A stretch of DNA of 64,000 nt from Phycisphaerae bacterium (GCA_017999985.1 JAGNKU010000002.1:344720-408719), one strand, 5' to 3'; counted from the stretch's first letter, positions 1 to 8,320 are shown. Notes: generated by a model from the sequence alone, not told the origin. Numbers and translations are program-made.

Positions 1-846
1 GCTGACCTTGCCGACGATCCCCTGCCGCTTGGCCTCCCGGCGGACGAGGAGCCACACTGCCGTCCGCTCCATGGCGCCGCCGGTGCGCGAGAGAAACAGC
101 GGCAACGCGGCCGTCGCCGACTTTGACAGCGGTGTCTTCCAGCGCCCGCGTTCCTGGCCAGCAGCGATCAACTTCGGGCGCAGGTCGGCGAGGTAACGCT
201 CCAGCGCCTCGCGCGCCTTGCTGCCGATCGGCGCGACGCGCTCCTTGCGTCCCTTGCCCATGCACCGCAGGTACGCCCCGTCGAGATTGACGTCGCCCTC
301 GCGCAGTCCGCAGAGCTCGCTCACGCGCAGGCCTGATGCGTAGAACAACTCCAGGATCGCCCGGTCGCGCAAGCCCAGCGGGCTTTCCGGGTCCGGCGAC
401 GTCACCAAGTCCACCGTGCGATCCAGGCTCAACGTCTCCGGCAGACGCTGCCAGCGCTTCGGCAGCTCGATCAGCGACGTGCGGTCCTCCGCGACCTGGT
501 GCGTCAGGTGCAGCCACCGCAGCCACATGCGCAACGCGACCACCCGCCGGGCGAGCGTCGTCTCCTTGTGCCCCAGCTCGCTCTGCTCGACGAGGTATTC
601 CTGAACTAGCTCCGGGGTCAGTCTCGCCCAGTCGTCGATTTGCCGGCGGTGCAGGAATTCGCCGAAGCGCAGCAGGTCGCGGCGGTAGGCTTCGACGGTG
701 TTCGCGGACAGGCCGAGTTCGACGTTCTGGTAGACGCGGAAGCCGTCGAGCGCGTGGGCGAAGGCCGCCGAGCAGATCGGCGTCTCTCCCCGGCGGCGGT
801 GATTGGCTGGATGGGAACCGGCGTCCACGACTGGCCTCGCTTCCAT
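1..846 (-). CDS. Tyrosine recombinase, XerC/XerD type (3' end outside window)
   Basis: Site-specific recombinase of the phage-integrase family; such enzymes resolve chromosome dimers at dif with a partner Xer protein. The 282 visible residues hold an N-terminal SAM-like DNA-binding domain (about residues 25-115, with LSANTVEAYRRDLLRF) and the start of the catalytic domain. The first catalytic Arg is R174 in SGLRVSEL, and the beta-hairpin Lys is K201 in GKGRKER. The C-terminal HxxR, H/W and Tyr nucleophile lie beyond position 1, so activity cannot be judged. The ATG at 846 is the best in-frame start, although the first 20 residues are low-complexity and a later start is possible. XerC and XerD cannot be separated from this part. 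No phage or integron genes are beside it, which favours a housekeeping Xer. Confidence 0.88.
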   Translation of the reverse strand, partial: MEARPVVDAGSHPANHRRRGETPICSAAFAHALDGFRVYQNVELGLSANTVEAYRRDLLRFGEFLHRRQIDDWARLTPELVQEYLVEQSELGHKETTLARRVVALRMWLRWLHLTHQVAEDRTSLIELPKRWQRLPETLSLDRTVDLVTSPDPESPLGLRDRAILELFYASGLRVSELCGLREGDVNLDGAYLRCMGKGRKERVAPIGSKAREALERYLADLRPKLIAAGQERGRWKTPLSKSATAALPLFLSRTGGAMERTAVWLLVRREAKRQGIVGKVS

Positions 847-895
847 GCGAGCGGGTATTCGCGTTCCACGCGCCGCGCAGTGTATCCGGCCCGGC

Positions 896-987
896 GGGGG
901 CGAGCAAAGCTCCAACCCGGGAGGGCGAAGCCCAGATTGGGGAGGGCGAAGCTCCTGCTGAGCCGGGGGAGAGCCAAGCTCCTGCTT
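896..987 (+). repeat. GEGEAPAEP-type dispersed repeat
   Basis: Several imperfect copies of a roughly 24-base unit containing GAGGGCGAAGCTCCTGCTGA. Related sequence occurs at 62763-62800 (+), at 40201-40240 (reverse orientation) and more distantly at 39824-39866. The unit contains an inverted repeat that is perfect at 62775-62793. It is not part of any credible gene here, although it reads as GEGEAPAEP in one frame, a string often seen in over-called planctomycete proteins. Confidence 0.6.
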
Positions 988-1120
988 TGCTGCCCGTGAC
1001 ACCGGCGTCTCGCCGACGCATTCTCCGCATAAGACCGGGCTTCTGGTGCTGCCCGCCCAAGGGTGCCAAGCGGTTTTTTTCGCGCGTCCTATTTCGCACA
1101 CTTCGTTATTGGGACGTTGA

Positions 1121-1155
1121 AGCGGTCAGCGTTCAGCACTCGGCGATCAGCCAGA
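1121..1155 (+). repeat. Heptamer array, five units
   Basis: Five consecutive 7-base units follow AGCGGTC, AGCGTTC, AGCACTC, GGCGATC, AGCCAGA. The period is exact while the unit is degenerate. The same type of unit (AGCCGTC) is tandemly repeated at 5066-5121. Confidence 0.7.
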
Positions 1156-1375
1156 CGCGCGTCCGCAGCTCCGAGTTTAGAATAACCGCCGAGGACGCAG
1201 AGGTCGTGAAGGAGTACTAGGATTGCTAGATTCTGGCGGCCTGGGCGTGGGAAAGTGGACACGTGGGGAAAAGGGAAAGCGGGCGGCGGAGCACGGTCCG
1301 AGCCGCGAACGGCAGTGAGCGAACGTTCGGCACGCCGTCGCGTACGCGAATGCCGTCGCAACATGGTTCTGGCCC

Positions 1376-1438
1376 ACGGCTTGCGGCTTGTGCCTCACGG
1401 CTCAGTGGCCACGGATTGACACAGACAGCCACGGATCA
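1376..1438 (+). repeat. Heptamer array, nine units
   Basis: Nine 7-base units begin ACGGCTT, GCGGCTT, GTGCCTC, ACGGCTC and drift through ACGGATT to CGGATCA. It ends 43 bases before the start of the zinc-ribbon gene at 1482. Confidence 0.65.
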
Positions 1439-1481
1439 GAAGCGGATGTTGAGGAGAACGCGGGCGGGTAAAGTAGAGCGT

Positions 1482-1916
1482 ATGGCGGAGAGCGAGTACA
1501 AGCACTGCCTGCGCTGCGGGTACATCCTGGATCACCTGCCCGCGCCGCGCTGCCCGGAATGCGGCCTGGAATTCGATCCGAATCAACCGGAAACGTACAG
1601 GTGTCCACAGCCCCGCCAGTCCGCGCGGCCATATTTCATCGTGGCGTGCACCGGCGGTTTGATGCTGTTGGCTGCGTATTTCGTCACGCGCATATCGGAA
1701 TACAGCTGGGCGTGGGTTCCAGACTGGGTCGCCTGGACCCTCTACTTGGTGCCGGTTGTCGGTTGGGTCCTGTTGTGGTGGATATTCCTCCGCGGCGTAT
1801 ATCTCCTCTTTCAACGTCAGCGATTCCGCAGGTTCGGCCTGTTCATAGTAGCGCTGGTGATCAGCGCCATCGGCGGTCCTGGAACGTGCTTGCTCACCGC
1901 GTTGGGCGGGCCGTGA
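1482..1916 (+). CDS. Small zinc-ribbon membrane protein
   Basis: Function unknown. The 144-residue product starts with a single zinc ribbon: Cys9 and Cys12 (CLRCGY) pair with Cys24 and Cys27 (CPECG). Hydrophobic segments follow at about residues 52-70 and 78-102, with another near the C terminus. This matches a group of planctomycete membrane proteins with a CxxCGYxL...CPECG head; 55685-56587 is another member. The ATG at 1482 puts the ribbon at residue 9; the frame stays open upstream to 1263 but runs through the heptamer array, so the upstream part is not taken as coding. No clear ribosome-binding site precedes it. The ribbon most likely has a structural or protein-contact role. Confidence 0.7.
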   Translation: MAESEYKHCLRCGYILDHLPAPRCPECGLEFDPNQPETYRCPQPRQSARPYFIVACTGGLMLLAAYFVTRISEYSWAWVPDWVAWTLYLVPVVGWVLLWWIFLRGVYLLFQRQRFRRFGLFIVALVISAIGGPGTCLLTALGGP

Positions 1917-2037
1917 GGCCCGTGGCAAAGCCGCGAAGGGGGCGAGAAATGGCGGGACGATAGGAGACAGAAGAGCGACGCAGCGACGGAGGGCACACAA
2001 GTCGAGCCCGAAGCGCGCGAGGGCCCCACGCCGGCGT

Positions 2038-2082
2038 CCCATCAGAGCCCCGAGCGCGAGCGAGCGGGCGCCGCGCAGCGCG
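2038..2082 (+). repeat. 45-base dispersed repeat, copy 1
   Basis: Contains CAGAGCCCCGAGCGCGAGCG followed by AGCGGGCGCCGCGCAGCGCG. Near-identical copies lie at 22561-22604 and 62811-62849, all on the plus strand and all in the gap after a plus-strand gene. One frame reads SEPRARASG, a string familiar from planctomycete intergenic DNA. Confidence 0.75.
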
Positions 2083-2181
2083 ATTCGAGCAGCGAGCGAA
2101 CCGTGGGCGCTACGCCGGCGCAGTTCGGCCCGGCGCCCCGTTGGGGCTTATGGGAATCATGCGGGCGAACGGGCTGCGGTC

Positions 2182-2226
2182 CCCAGGGTTGCACCCTGGG
2201 CTACAGCCGCGCGCCCCTGCGGGGCG
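2182..2226. repeat. Two adjacent GC-rich hairpins
   Basis: The first is a perfect 8-bp stem, CCCAGGGT (2182-2189) with ACCCTGGG (2193-2200), and a TGC loop. The second is a 6-bp stem, CGCCCC (2212-2217) with GGGGCG (2221-2226), again with a TGC loop. They sit in a convergent gap, so terminator-like folding of the transcript or a mobile REP-like element are both possible. Confidence 0.55.
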
Positions 2227-2258
2227 ATACACGCGGGTCCGGTGGAGCGTGACTGGGG

Positions 2259-3539
2259 CTAACCGCGCGGGTCTACCACGCGCCCCAGGAACAGAATTGT
2301 CCCGGTCTGCGTGTCGCGGATGACGAACAGAAACGGGCGATCGATCTTCAGTTCCAGGACGCCACGGGGCTCCTCCGATTTCGCCTCGGGCAACGCTGTC
2401 GCCGCCGCTGCCTCCGTGCCCTCCTCATCCACCCGCACGAACGCCTCATGCAACGCCGCGCCGATCCAGAGGTTCTGCGGGCTCATGCCGGTGAAGTCCG
2501 CGCAGGCGGGATCGAACGCCGCCGGCATGCCCAGCGTGCTGAGCGCGTCATTCAGACGGAATTTTGCGCGGACGGTCCACTTGGGCACGCTCAGCCGGAG
2601 CGCTTTCTGCTTCAACTGGTCAACCAGACTCTGGATCGCGTTGGGCGTGAGGCGCTGCTCAAAGGAGGTGAACTGGCCCGCGTCGGGCACGAGCAGCAAC
2701 ATGGCCAGCGACGACCGGGCGTAAAGCAGCTCGACGGCCTGCACAGCGTCCCCGGCCGCGTGGCGGAATGTCGCGGTTTGCGACATGGTGGGCACGGAGA
2801 CTTCACTGCCGTCCAGCGGCTTGAAGGGCTGGGCGCGCGTCGCGCCTTTCGCAAACGGCAAGTTCCATTTCGCCTTGAAGTAGATGGCGTTAGCCAGCGT
2901 CAGCGACGCCGCGCGCACATCGGCGGGCGACACGAGGTTCTGAATGCGCTTTTCCGTCCGCTGGCTGATCCAGTCGTTGATGGCCTGGGCCGCGGCGTCT
3001 GCCTGGCGGAAGTCCAGCAGCCGCACGCCGGCCCCATAGTCGCGGGCCAACGATTCGAGAAACGGAGCCTCGAACGAGTCACCTTCCTGGGCAAAGAGCT
3101 GGTTGACGATGTCCAGTCGCGGAGGCTTCGGTCTCGGGTCGCCGGGCTCCACGCCAGGGGGAGTCGCCAGCAAGCGCTGCACGAGCGTGTTCATCGCCGC
3201 GTGCGGGTCTTCGGCCGGCAAATGCAGCGTGCGCTGCATCTGAGTCGCCGTTTCGCCGCGCGCCCCGGCGTACGTCATCGCCAGCGCGACCGAGATGCTC
3301 AGCGGCGAGACGGCCAGGTTGCCCGGCTGGCCGCGTACCTGGGCGTAAAGCTCCAGCCCGAATGCGGTGTTGCCCTGCGCAAGCTCCTGGAGAGCGGGCC
3401 TGCCGACCTCCGGCGCCGCCCGCGGTACATCGGCCTTGACCAGCTTGCCCGGAGGCTCGGCCGTCACAGCCGCGGAGCAGCCGCAAAAGGCAACCGTCAG
3501 CCCGAAGAACGTCACAACGGGACTTCTACGCGTGCTCAT
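2259..3539 (-). CDS. Serpin-family protease inhibitor, probable lipoprotein
   Basis: A full-length serpin of 426 residues. Inhibitory serpins trap serine or cysteine proteases by a suicide mechanism in which the cleaved reactive loop inserts into beta-sheet A. The N terminus is a signal sequence with a possible lipobox ending at Cys21 (FCGC), so the protein is probably exported and lipid-anchored. Serpin hallmarks include NLAVSPLSISVALAMTYAGA near residue 75 and the C-terminal RPFLFVIRDTQTGTILFLGR. The hinge at residues 372-381 (EEGTEAAAAT) has the small-residue pattern of inhibitory members. The loop continues ALPEAKSEEPRG; counting from the hinge places the scissile bond close to K387-S388, with one residue of uncertainty. 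It is convergent with the zinc-ribbon gene and has no operon partner. Confidence 0.93.
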   Translation of the reverse strand: MSTRRSPVVTFFGLTVAFCGCSAAVTAEPPGKLVKADVPRAAPEVGRPALQELAQGNTAFGLELYAQVRGQPGNLAVSPLSISVALAMTYAGARGETATQMQRTLHLPAEDPHAAMNTLVQRLLATPPGVEPGDPRPKPPRLDIVNQLFAQEGDSFEAPFLESLARDYGAGVRLLDFRQADAAAQAINDWISQRTEKRIQNLVSPADVRAASLTLANAIYFKAKWNLPFAKGATRAQPFKPLDGSEVSVPTMSQTATFRHAAGDAVQAVELLYARSSLAMLLLVPDAGQFTSFEQRLTPNAIQSLVDQLKQKALRLSVPKWTVRAKFRLNDALSTLGMPAAFDPACADFTGMSPQNLWIGAALHEAFVRVDEEGTEAAAATALPEAKSEEPRGVLELKIDRPFLFVIRDTQTGTILFLGRVVDPRG

Positions 3540-3820
3540 GGCTCATCTCCCGACCCAAGCCCCTGTCTCCCGTGAGAATCACCGCGTCGGAGCGATCGAC
3601 GTCTCTCGTTTGGTCTTGCGCGGCTTTATGGCGGATCTTTGTGAAGCCATTCTACTGCACCCCGGGAGTAGGTACACGTCGCAGGATTCCTTCTGTCTGC
3701 GCGCATCCGTGCCCTGCCGTGCGCGGCGTCGCCGCGCTGCGCGGAGTTGTTCGCTGCCGCTGTGCACTCACAGGTGCTTTGGGTCGCCGGGGGACGATTC
3801 CGCGCCTATGCTATGCTGCT

Positions 3821-5080
3821 ATGTCAGTTTTGGCGGCGATATCCATCTTCCGACTCATCGTGTTCGGCCTGCCCGTGCTCGCCGTCATCTGGTGGTTCTG
3901 GGCGGATCGGCGGCTGCGGCGGCTGCCCCGCGGTGGACGCTGGCGCATCGCTCTGGCGGCCTTTGTCGGCGGCAACCTCGTGGTGTATGCCTGGGTGATC
4001 CTCTCGCGGTTCACCGGGCACGGGGCCGCCATACCCGGCTTGCTGCTCGAAATCTGCTACCTCTGGCACCTGCTGATCCTGCCGCTCACGATCATCGTGC
4101 TGACCGGCGGCACCGCGCTCGGCGCCGCCGTGCGCGGCGGCGCGTGGCTGCGGCGGTCGCTGCGCGCGCGGCGTATGCCGAACGTCGGGGCCGAAATCGC
4201 TGACGATCCCGCCGATCGGCCGGCCGCCGAGGACAGGCCACCCCGCCCCACGCGGCGACAGATTCTGGTTGCCGGCCTGACCGCCCTGCCAGTGCTGGCA
4301 ACCGGAGCCGCGCAGGCGAAGGCCATGTCGCAGCTCAGCACGTTCCGAATCCGCCGACTGGATGTTGGGTTGCCGACGCTGCCGGCGGCGCTGGACGGGC
4401 TGACGATCGCACATTTGAGCGACCTGCACGTGGGCCGGTTCACGAACGGGCCGATTCTCGATGACGTCGTAACGCGCACGAATGCCCTGGGCGCCGACCT
4501 GGTGCTGTTCACCGGCGATCTGATCGATCATGCCCTCGCCGACCTGCCCGCCGGTCTGGACGTGCTGCGCCGCATTGCGCCCGCCGAGCGGCTGTTCATG
4601 TGCGAGGGCAACCACGATTTGTTCGAGGGGCGCACCGAGTTTGAGGGACGCGTTCGCCGGGCGGGCGTGCCGCTGCTGGTGAACGAGGCCGCCATGCTGG
4701 AGATTCGCGGGGAGCGCGTACAGGTGCTCGGGCTGCGCTGGAGCGGATACGGAGGCTCCATCGACGACGACGTGGATCATCTGTTCGCGCTGCGGCAGCC
4801 GGATGCCTTCACCATTCTGCTCGCCCATCACCCGCACGCGTTCGACCGGGCGGCGGCGGCCGGCATCCCGCTGACACTCGCCGGCCACACGCACGGCGGA
4901 CAGCTCATGCTGACCAGCGACATCGGCGCGGGGCCGGTCCTATTCAAGTACTGGTCCGGGCTGTATCGCCAGGGGGCGGCGGCACTCGTCGTGTCGAACG
5001 GCGTGGGGAACTGGTTCCCGCTGCGCGTCAATGCGCCGGCGGAAATACTGCACCTGAGGCTGCGCAGCCGTAAGCCGTGA
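3821..5080 (+). CDS. Membrane-anchored calcineurin-like metallophosphoesterase
   Basis: A 419-residue protein with hydrophobic N-terminal segments (about 5-27, 42-62 and 72-105) followed by a cytoplasm- or periplasm-facing phosphoesterase domain. Metal-binding motifs are all present: HLSDLH (198-203), GDLID (232-236), GNHD (263-266), HHPHAF and GHTHGGQ (355-361). A twin-arginine-like stretch (RRQILVAGLTALPVLATG) precedes the domain. The arrangement matches the YkuE/YaeI group, some of which act on lipid head groups; the substrate here is unknown. The ATG at 3821 is chosen because it opens directly into the first membrane segment; the frame is open further upstream without coding character. 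The last codons and stop lie inside the heptamer array starting at 5066, giving the tail SRKP. Confidence 0.9.
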   Translation: MSVLAAISIFRLIVFGLPVLAVIWWFWADRRLRRLPRGGRWRIALAAFVGGNLVVYAWVILSRFTGHGAAIPGLLLEICYLWHLLILPLTIIVLTGGTALGAAVRGGAWLRRSLRARRMPNVGAEIADDPADRPAAEDRPPRPTRRQILVAGLTALPVLATGAAQAKAMSQLSTFRIRRLDVGLPTLPAALDGLTIAHLSDLHVGRFTNGPILDDVVTRTNALGADLVLFTGDLIDHALADLPAGLDVLRRIAPAERLFMCEGNHDLFEGRTEFEGRVRRAGVPLLVNEAAMLEIRGERVQVLGLRWSGYGGSIDDDVDHLFALRQPDAFTILLAHHPHAFDRAAAAGIPLTLAGHTHGGQLMLTSDIGAGPVLFKYWSGLYRQGAAALVVSNGVGNWFPLRVNAPAEILHLRLRSRKP

Positions 5081-5121
5081 GCCAGGCAGCACGAGCCATC
5101 AGCCGTCAGCCTTCAGCTACC
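5066..5121 (+). repeat. Heptamer array, eight units, overlapping a gene end
   Basis: Eight 7-base units: AGCCGTA, AGCCGTG, AGCCAGG, CAGCACG, AGCCATC, AGCCGTC, AGCCTTC, AGCTACC. The first two units encode the last residues of the phosphoesterase and supply most of its TGA stop (5078-5080), so the array determines the C terminus. Confidence 0.8.
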
Positions 5122-5164
5122 GGAAATCCTGACATTGGCGAAACGGCGGTGGCACGAAGTCCGG

Positions 5165-5220
5165 CTTCGTAGCTGCGTGGCTTCGTCGCTCTCCACCTTC
5201 GTGTCTTTGCGCCTTGGTGG
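5165..5220 (-). repeat. Octamer array, seven units
   Basis: On the plus strand seven exact 8-base units run CTTCGTAG, CTGCGTGG, CTTCGTCG, CTCTCCAC, CTTCGTGT, CTTTGCGC, CTTGGTGG. Read on the minus strand the units are of the type CACGAAGG and CACCAAGG. A related array is at 46534-46565. It lies in the convergent gap between the phosphoesterase and the pseudopilin gene. Confidence 0.8.
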
Positions 5221-5244
5221 TGCTCTTGACCGCGGGGTCCGTGG

Positions 5245-6006
5245 TCAGAATTTCGAGCCGGTAAAGTTGGGGGCGAGGTCTTCGTTGGTCGTCTGCGCGT
5301 TGCGGAATTCGACCTGCAGATCGCGATTCAGCACGTTGATGCCGCCGCGGTGCGGGCCGATGACCTGGCTGCCTTCCCACACGATCAGGTCGCGTACGTA
5401 CGTGCCGCGCAGGATGACGATCCGCTGGGCGTCCTCCGCCGGGTTGCCGGTCAGTTCCAGCTTCAGCTTGCACAGCATGCGGCCGTCGAGAAACCCGAAG
5501 TGCTCGCGGAAATACCAGTACGCCTTCGCATCCAGCACGATTCCGTTCGGCTGGTTCGCCGCCGCCGGGCGATACGTGTAGCGGTATGCACCGCCGTGAC
5601 GCGGCCAGCCGGTCAACGCGGACGGGCACACGAAGACGCCCGGCTCCGCGCCGAGATACTTTGGCATCAGCACGTTTGGCAGCGACATGGGCCAATTCGT
5701 GCGGTCGAACGGATCGAGATCGGCGTCGCTCCATTGGCCGCTGCCGAAGCCGGGGACGTTATACGGGCTGCGCGGCGGGCGACCGGTGCCGTTCGTCATG
5801 GGCGATTCGACGTACGGCACGCGGCCGTTCCACTCGGACCAGTATTCATAGATCGCCGTGCCGAGCTGGTAGAGGTGTGAGGCGCAGACGGTCGTCTTCG
5901 CCGCCGCCCGCGCCCGCCCGAGCGCGGGCAGGAGGATCGATATCAGGATCGCCAGGATGGCGACCACCACGAGCAGTTCGATCAGCGTAAACGCACGCTT
6001 GCACAT
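5245..6006 (-). CDS. Type II pseudopilin-like protein with N-methylation motif
   Basis: The 253-residue product begins with a short basic leader and the prepilin motif RAFTLIELLVVVAILAI, followed by a hydrophobic helix that runs to LLPALGRARAAAK. Prepilin peptidase is expected to cut just before the Phe and methylate it. The body contains features of the secreted pseudopilin-like family greatly expanded in Planctomycetes (DUF1559-related, with an ILRGTYVRDLIVWEGSQVIG segment and a region near GPHRGGINVLNRD resembling the H-x9-DG motif). Members are thought to be cell-surface or matrix proteins, not true pilus subunits. The start ATG at 6006 gives a leader of only four residues. No secretion apparatus genes are nearby. 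Confidence 0.88.
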   Translation of the reverse strand: MCKRAFTLIELLVVVAILAILISILLPALGRARAAAKTTVCASHLYQLGTAIYEYWSEWNGRVPYVESPMTNGTGRPPRSPYNVPGFGSGQWSDADLDPFDRTNWPMSLPNVLMPKYLGAEPGVFVCPSALTGWPRHGGAYRYTYRPAAANQPNGIVLDAKAYWYFREHFGFLDGRMLCKLKLELTGNPAEDAQRIVILRGTYVRDLIVWEGSQVIGPHRGGINVLNRDLQVEFRNAQTTNEDLAPNFTGSKF

Positions 6007-6040
6007 CGTTCGGCCTCCGGCCGGAGTGGCCGGCGTTCTG

Positions 6041-6074
<34 letters not shown>

Positions 6075-6090
6075 ATCATCGGCGCGCCGA

Positions 6091-7500
6091 TTACGGTTGG
6101 CTTGTCAGCAGCAGCACGAAGGGGTTGATGTCACCGAAGTCCACCGCGTCGTCGCCATTCACGTCGTTTACACACGCGAACGTGCAATCTTCGGACTGGA
6201 TGCCGCTGGCTGCCCAGGCTGCTTCTCCTCCAGAGAGCGCCGCCACGAACGGATTGATATCGCCGAAGCCGAGCACGCCATCGCAGTTGACGTCACCGTG
6301 CCGAAAACCACCGCACACCGACGCTGCTCCGATCAGCACGAGGTCATAGCCCACTGTGTCGGTGTACACGGGATCCATGCTGTTGTTGATGCCAAAGCCG
6401 GCCGACTCCAAGTAGACATAGCGATCTGCCATCGCCGGCACGCGCGGCAGGACCACGGCGTCGAGATACGCGCCGAGGTCGCCGCTGTAGTCGGTCAGCG
6501 GCAGGCCGCCGTTGCCATCCAGGTTGCCGTTGCCGGGGTTCATGTAGGTGTAGACGTCCGCGCCGACGCCGGCCGCGATCGTGGCCGTGCCGCTGCCAAG
6601 GCCGTTTGCCGTGTTGAACGTCTGGCCAATGTGCGCCGTATCCACCGCGGGCCACGCGGTCGGGCCGAGGCCCTGCCCGGCCAGCAGTGGGAATTCATCG
6701 CTCAGTGCGTCGCGCAGCACCAGCCATCCGCGCAGCGAACCCAGAAACTGCATCGTCCCGAGCACGTCCGGCGACGACGTGTACGGGTCAATCGAATCCT
6801 CCCACAGCTCGAACCCGAGGTCTTCCACGCGATACACGCCGGTGAGTGTGCCGCCGGTGCCCGCGAACGGCGTAAGCGTCCCGCTGCGCGTGTCGATGCC
6901 CGCGTTGATGGGCCCGGTCTTGGTGCCGTCCGCCTGCGTGCCGGCGATGGTCACGAGGATCGTGCAGATGTCCGGACCGATGTTGGGACCGCCCTCGTTG
7001 CAGCCGGTCGCGTCGACGTCGGCCAGGGCGATCGTCTGCGCCGCCCGATCCGGCAGCAGTTCGATGAAACTGTCGGTCCCCGTAATCTCGGCCGGCGTCG
7101 CTGGCGGCATCGGAACCAGGCTGCGGGTTGCGTCGTTCGGATCGCCGTCGAGGTCCAGCAGCGGGCCGCCGAGGAACTCGATGCCGAGAATCGGCACGCC
7201 GCCGGCATAGGGAATCGTTCCCCGGCGATAGAGCATACTGAGTGAGCCGAGGTGGTTCGGATCGTACATGGGGTAGGTGCCGGTCGCGCCGACGTACGGC
7301 ACGAGCGGCCCGACATCGGCCGTCCCAGCGAGGCGGTCGCCGTCATAGACCGGCCCGGGAATGCCGCCCGGAATGCTGAGGTTGCGCTGGGGGCCGGGAT
7401 AGTGCCGGGCGTCGGCGCCGACCAGCAGGTAGTATTTTTCCGCGTGCGCCGACCCACCGCAGGCCAGCGCGACGAGTACGGGTATCGTCAGACGAGTCAT
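6091..7500 (-). CDS. Secreted protein with C-terminal dockerin-like repeats
   Basis: A 469-residue exported protein with signal peptide MTRLTIPVLVALACGGSAHA. The body has many glycine, aspartate and asparagine residues and no recognised catalytic domain. It ends in two calcium-binding dockerin-type segments, GDVNCDGVLGFGDINPF (from residue 402) and NDVNGDDAVDFGDINPF (about 445-461). This tandem ending is common on planctomycete extracellular proteins; whether it binds a cohesin or serves as a calcium-stabilised surface module is unknown. Four Cys residues close to the repeats may form disulphides. The gene stands upstream of the pseudopilin on the same strand with an 84-base gap that holds a strong hairpin, so co-transcription is uncertain. 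Confidence 0.85.
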   Translation of the reverse strand: MTRLTIPVLVALACGGSAHAEKYYLLVGADARHYPGPQRNLSIPGGIPGPVYDGDRLAGTADVGPLVPYVGATGTYPMYDPNHLGSLSMLYRRGTIPYAGGVPILGIEFLGGPLLDLDGDPNDATRSLVPMPPATPAEITGTDSFIELLPDRAAQTIALADVDATGCNEGGPNIGPDICTILVTIAGTQADGTKTGPINAGIDTRSGTLTPFAGTGGTLTGVYRVEDLGFELWEDSIDPYTSSPDVLGTMQFLGSLRGWLVLRDALSDEFPLLAGQGLGPTAWPAVDTAHIGQTFNTANGLGSGTATIAAGVGADVYTYMNPGNGNLDGNGGLPLTDYSGDLGAYLDAVVLPRVPAMADRYVYLESAGFGINNSMDPVYTDTVGYDLVLIGAASVCGGFRHGDVNCDGVLGFGDINPFVAALSGGEAAWAASGIQSEDCTFACVNDVNGDDAVDFGDINPFVLLLTSQP

Positions 7501-7634
7501 CTTCAGTCAACCTCCGTTGTGGGAGACGTTGCCAGGCCGGGCGCACGCGCGCGTGCGACGCGAGCCGGCACGGACCATCGCCGCGGCGACGGCCAGTCAG
7601 GTGCCTGCGTGAACGAATGCTCCCCGTTGTGCGG

Positions 7635-8222
7635 TCAGGCCGGCGGCGCGCGGTTGATGTGTCCGGCGCAGACGGCCAGCAGATAGCGCGGGCGAGGCAC
7701 GCGCTGCTCCACGTGCGCCAGGAGGCGATTGCGACAGTCGCCCATGCGATGACGCAAGGCACGCGGCCGGCCGGCGCGCGATTCCGGTAAGCGCGTGTCG
7801 AGCGGAGCACGCAGCACGGTCGCGACGCTGCCCACGACCAGCGCTGGCATGAAGGATGCGTCGAGGGTCTCGCCGCCGATGAACAGACGGCGCGCGGCGC
7901 CGGCATGCAGCAGCGCGATCACGCACGCCGCCGCCAGCCACGCCCGCCGACCCCGCGGCAGACGCAGCCAGTGCACGTCCAGCAGCTTGAACAGGAAGAA
8001 GAGCTGGGTGGCGGTCAGGAGGACCGCCCGGCCGAGATCGAGCCGCGCGCCTCCGGCGCCGTCGACGCCGAGCGTGGCGCACCAGCCCGGCAGGTGCGCC
8101 AGGATCATGAGCGCCCAAAACGCGCGCTGCAGCCCGACACGTGCGCGGTGCGCGTCACGGCGACAAGAGTGCGCTGCCCCTCCCGGCCCGATGGCAGTGA
8201 AACCGCTGGCGGCCCGCATCAT
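7635..8222 (-). CDS. Small hypothetical membrane protein
   Basis: No family is recognised. The predicted 195-residue product has hydrophobic segments near residues 34-50, 66-84, 91-112 and 122-140, for example RAVLLTATQLFFLFKLLDV and AWLAAACVIALLHAGA. The C-terminal 50 residues are basic and poorly structured. Hydrophobic patterning supports coding, but no ribosome-binding site is visible at the ATG at 8222 (a second ATG follows immediately), so start and even existence are less certain than for the neighbours. It is transcribed in the same direction as clpC, 98 bases downstream of it. Confidence 0.5.
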   Translation of the reverse strand: MMRAASGFTAIGPGGAAHSCRRDAHRARVGLQRAFWALMILAHLPGWCATLGVDGAGGARLDLGRAVLLTATQLFFLFKLLDVHWLRLPRGRRAWLAAACVIALLHAGAARRLFIGGETLDASFMPALVVGSVATVLRAPLDTRLPESRAGRPRALRHRMGDCRNRLLAHVEQRVPRPRYLLAVCAGHINRAPPA

Positions 8223-8320
8223 GGCAGTATGTTAACGAATGGCAGGCAGGACGGCAACGCCGTCGCGGCGTGGGCCGCACGACTGAATTCAACGTGGCGG
8301 GTGACGCTGCATGCGGACGC

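Larger units (their letters stand above)
847..1481. other. Gene-free stretch filled with short degenerate repeats
   Basis: No convincing gene is seen in these 635 bases. They hold a GEGEAPAEP-type repeat (896-987), two heptamer arrays (1121-1155 and 1376-1438) and a weak octamer-like stretch around 1186-1217. Open frames here on both strands have arginine- and serine-rich translations typical of GC-rich shadow frames. Confidence 0.6.
1917..2258. other. Gene-free stretch with dispersed repeats and hairpins
   Basis: Convergent gap between the zinc-ribbon gene (+) and the serpin gene (-). It contains one copy of a 45-base dispersed repeat (2038-2082) and two GC-rich hairpins (2182-2226). No gene is seen. 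The hairpins could end transcription from either side, but no T-run follows them. Confidence 0.55.

Noticed and set aside
1226..2042. Several minus-strand frames around the zinc-ribbon gene
   Set aside because: Arg-rich or repeat-derived translations; the plus-strand frame has the CxxC...CPEC motif and membrane helices.
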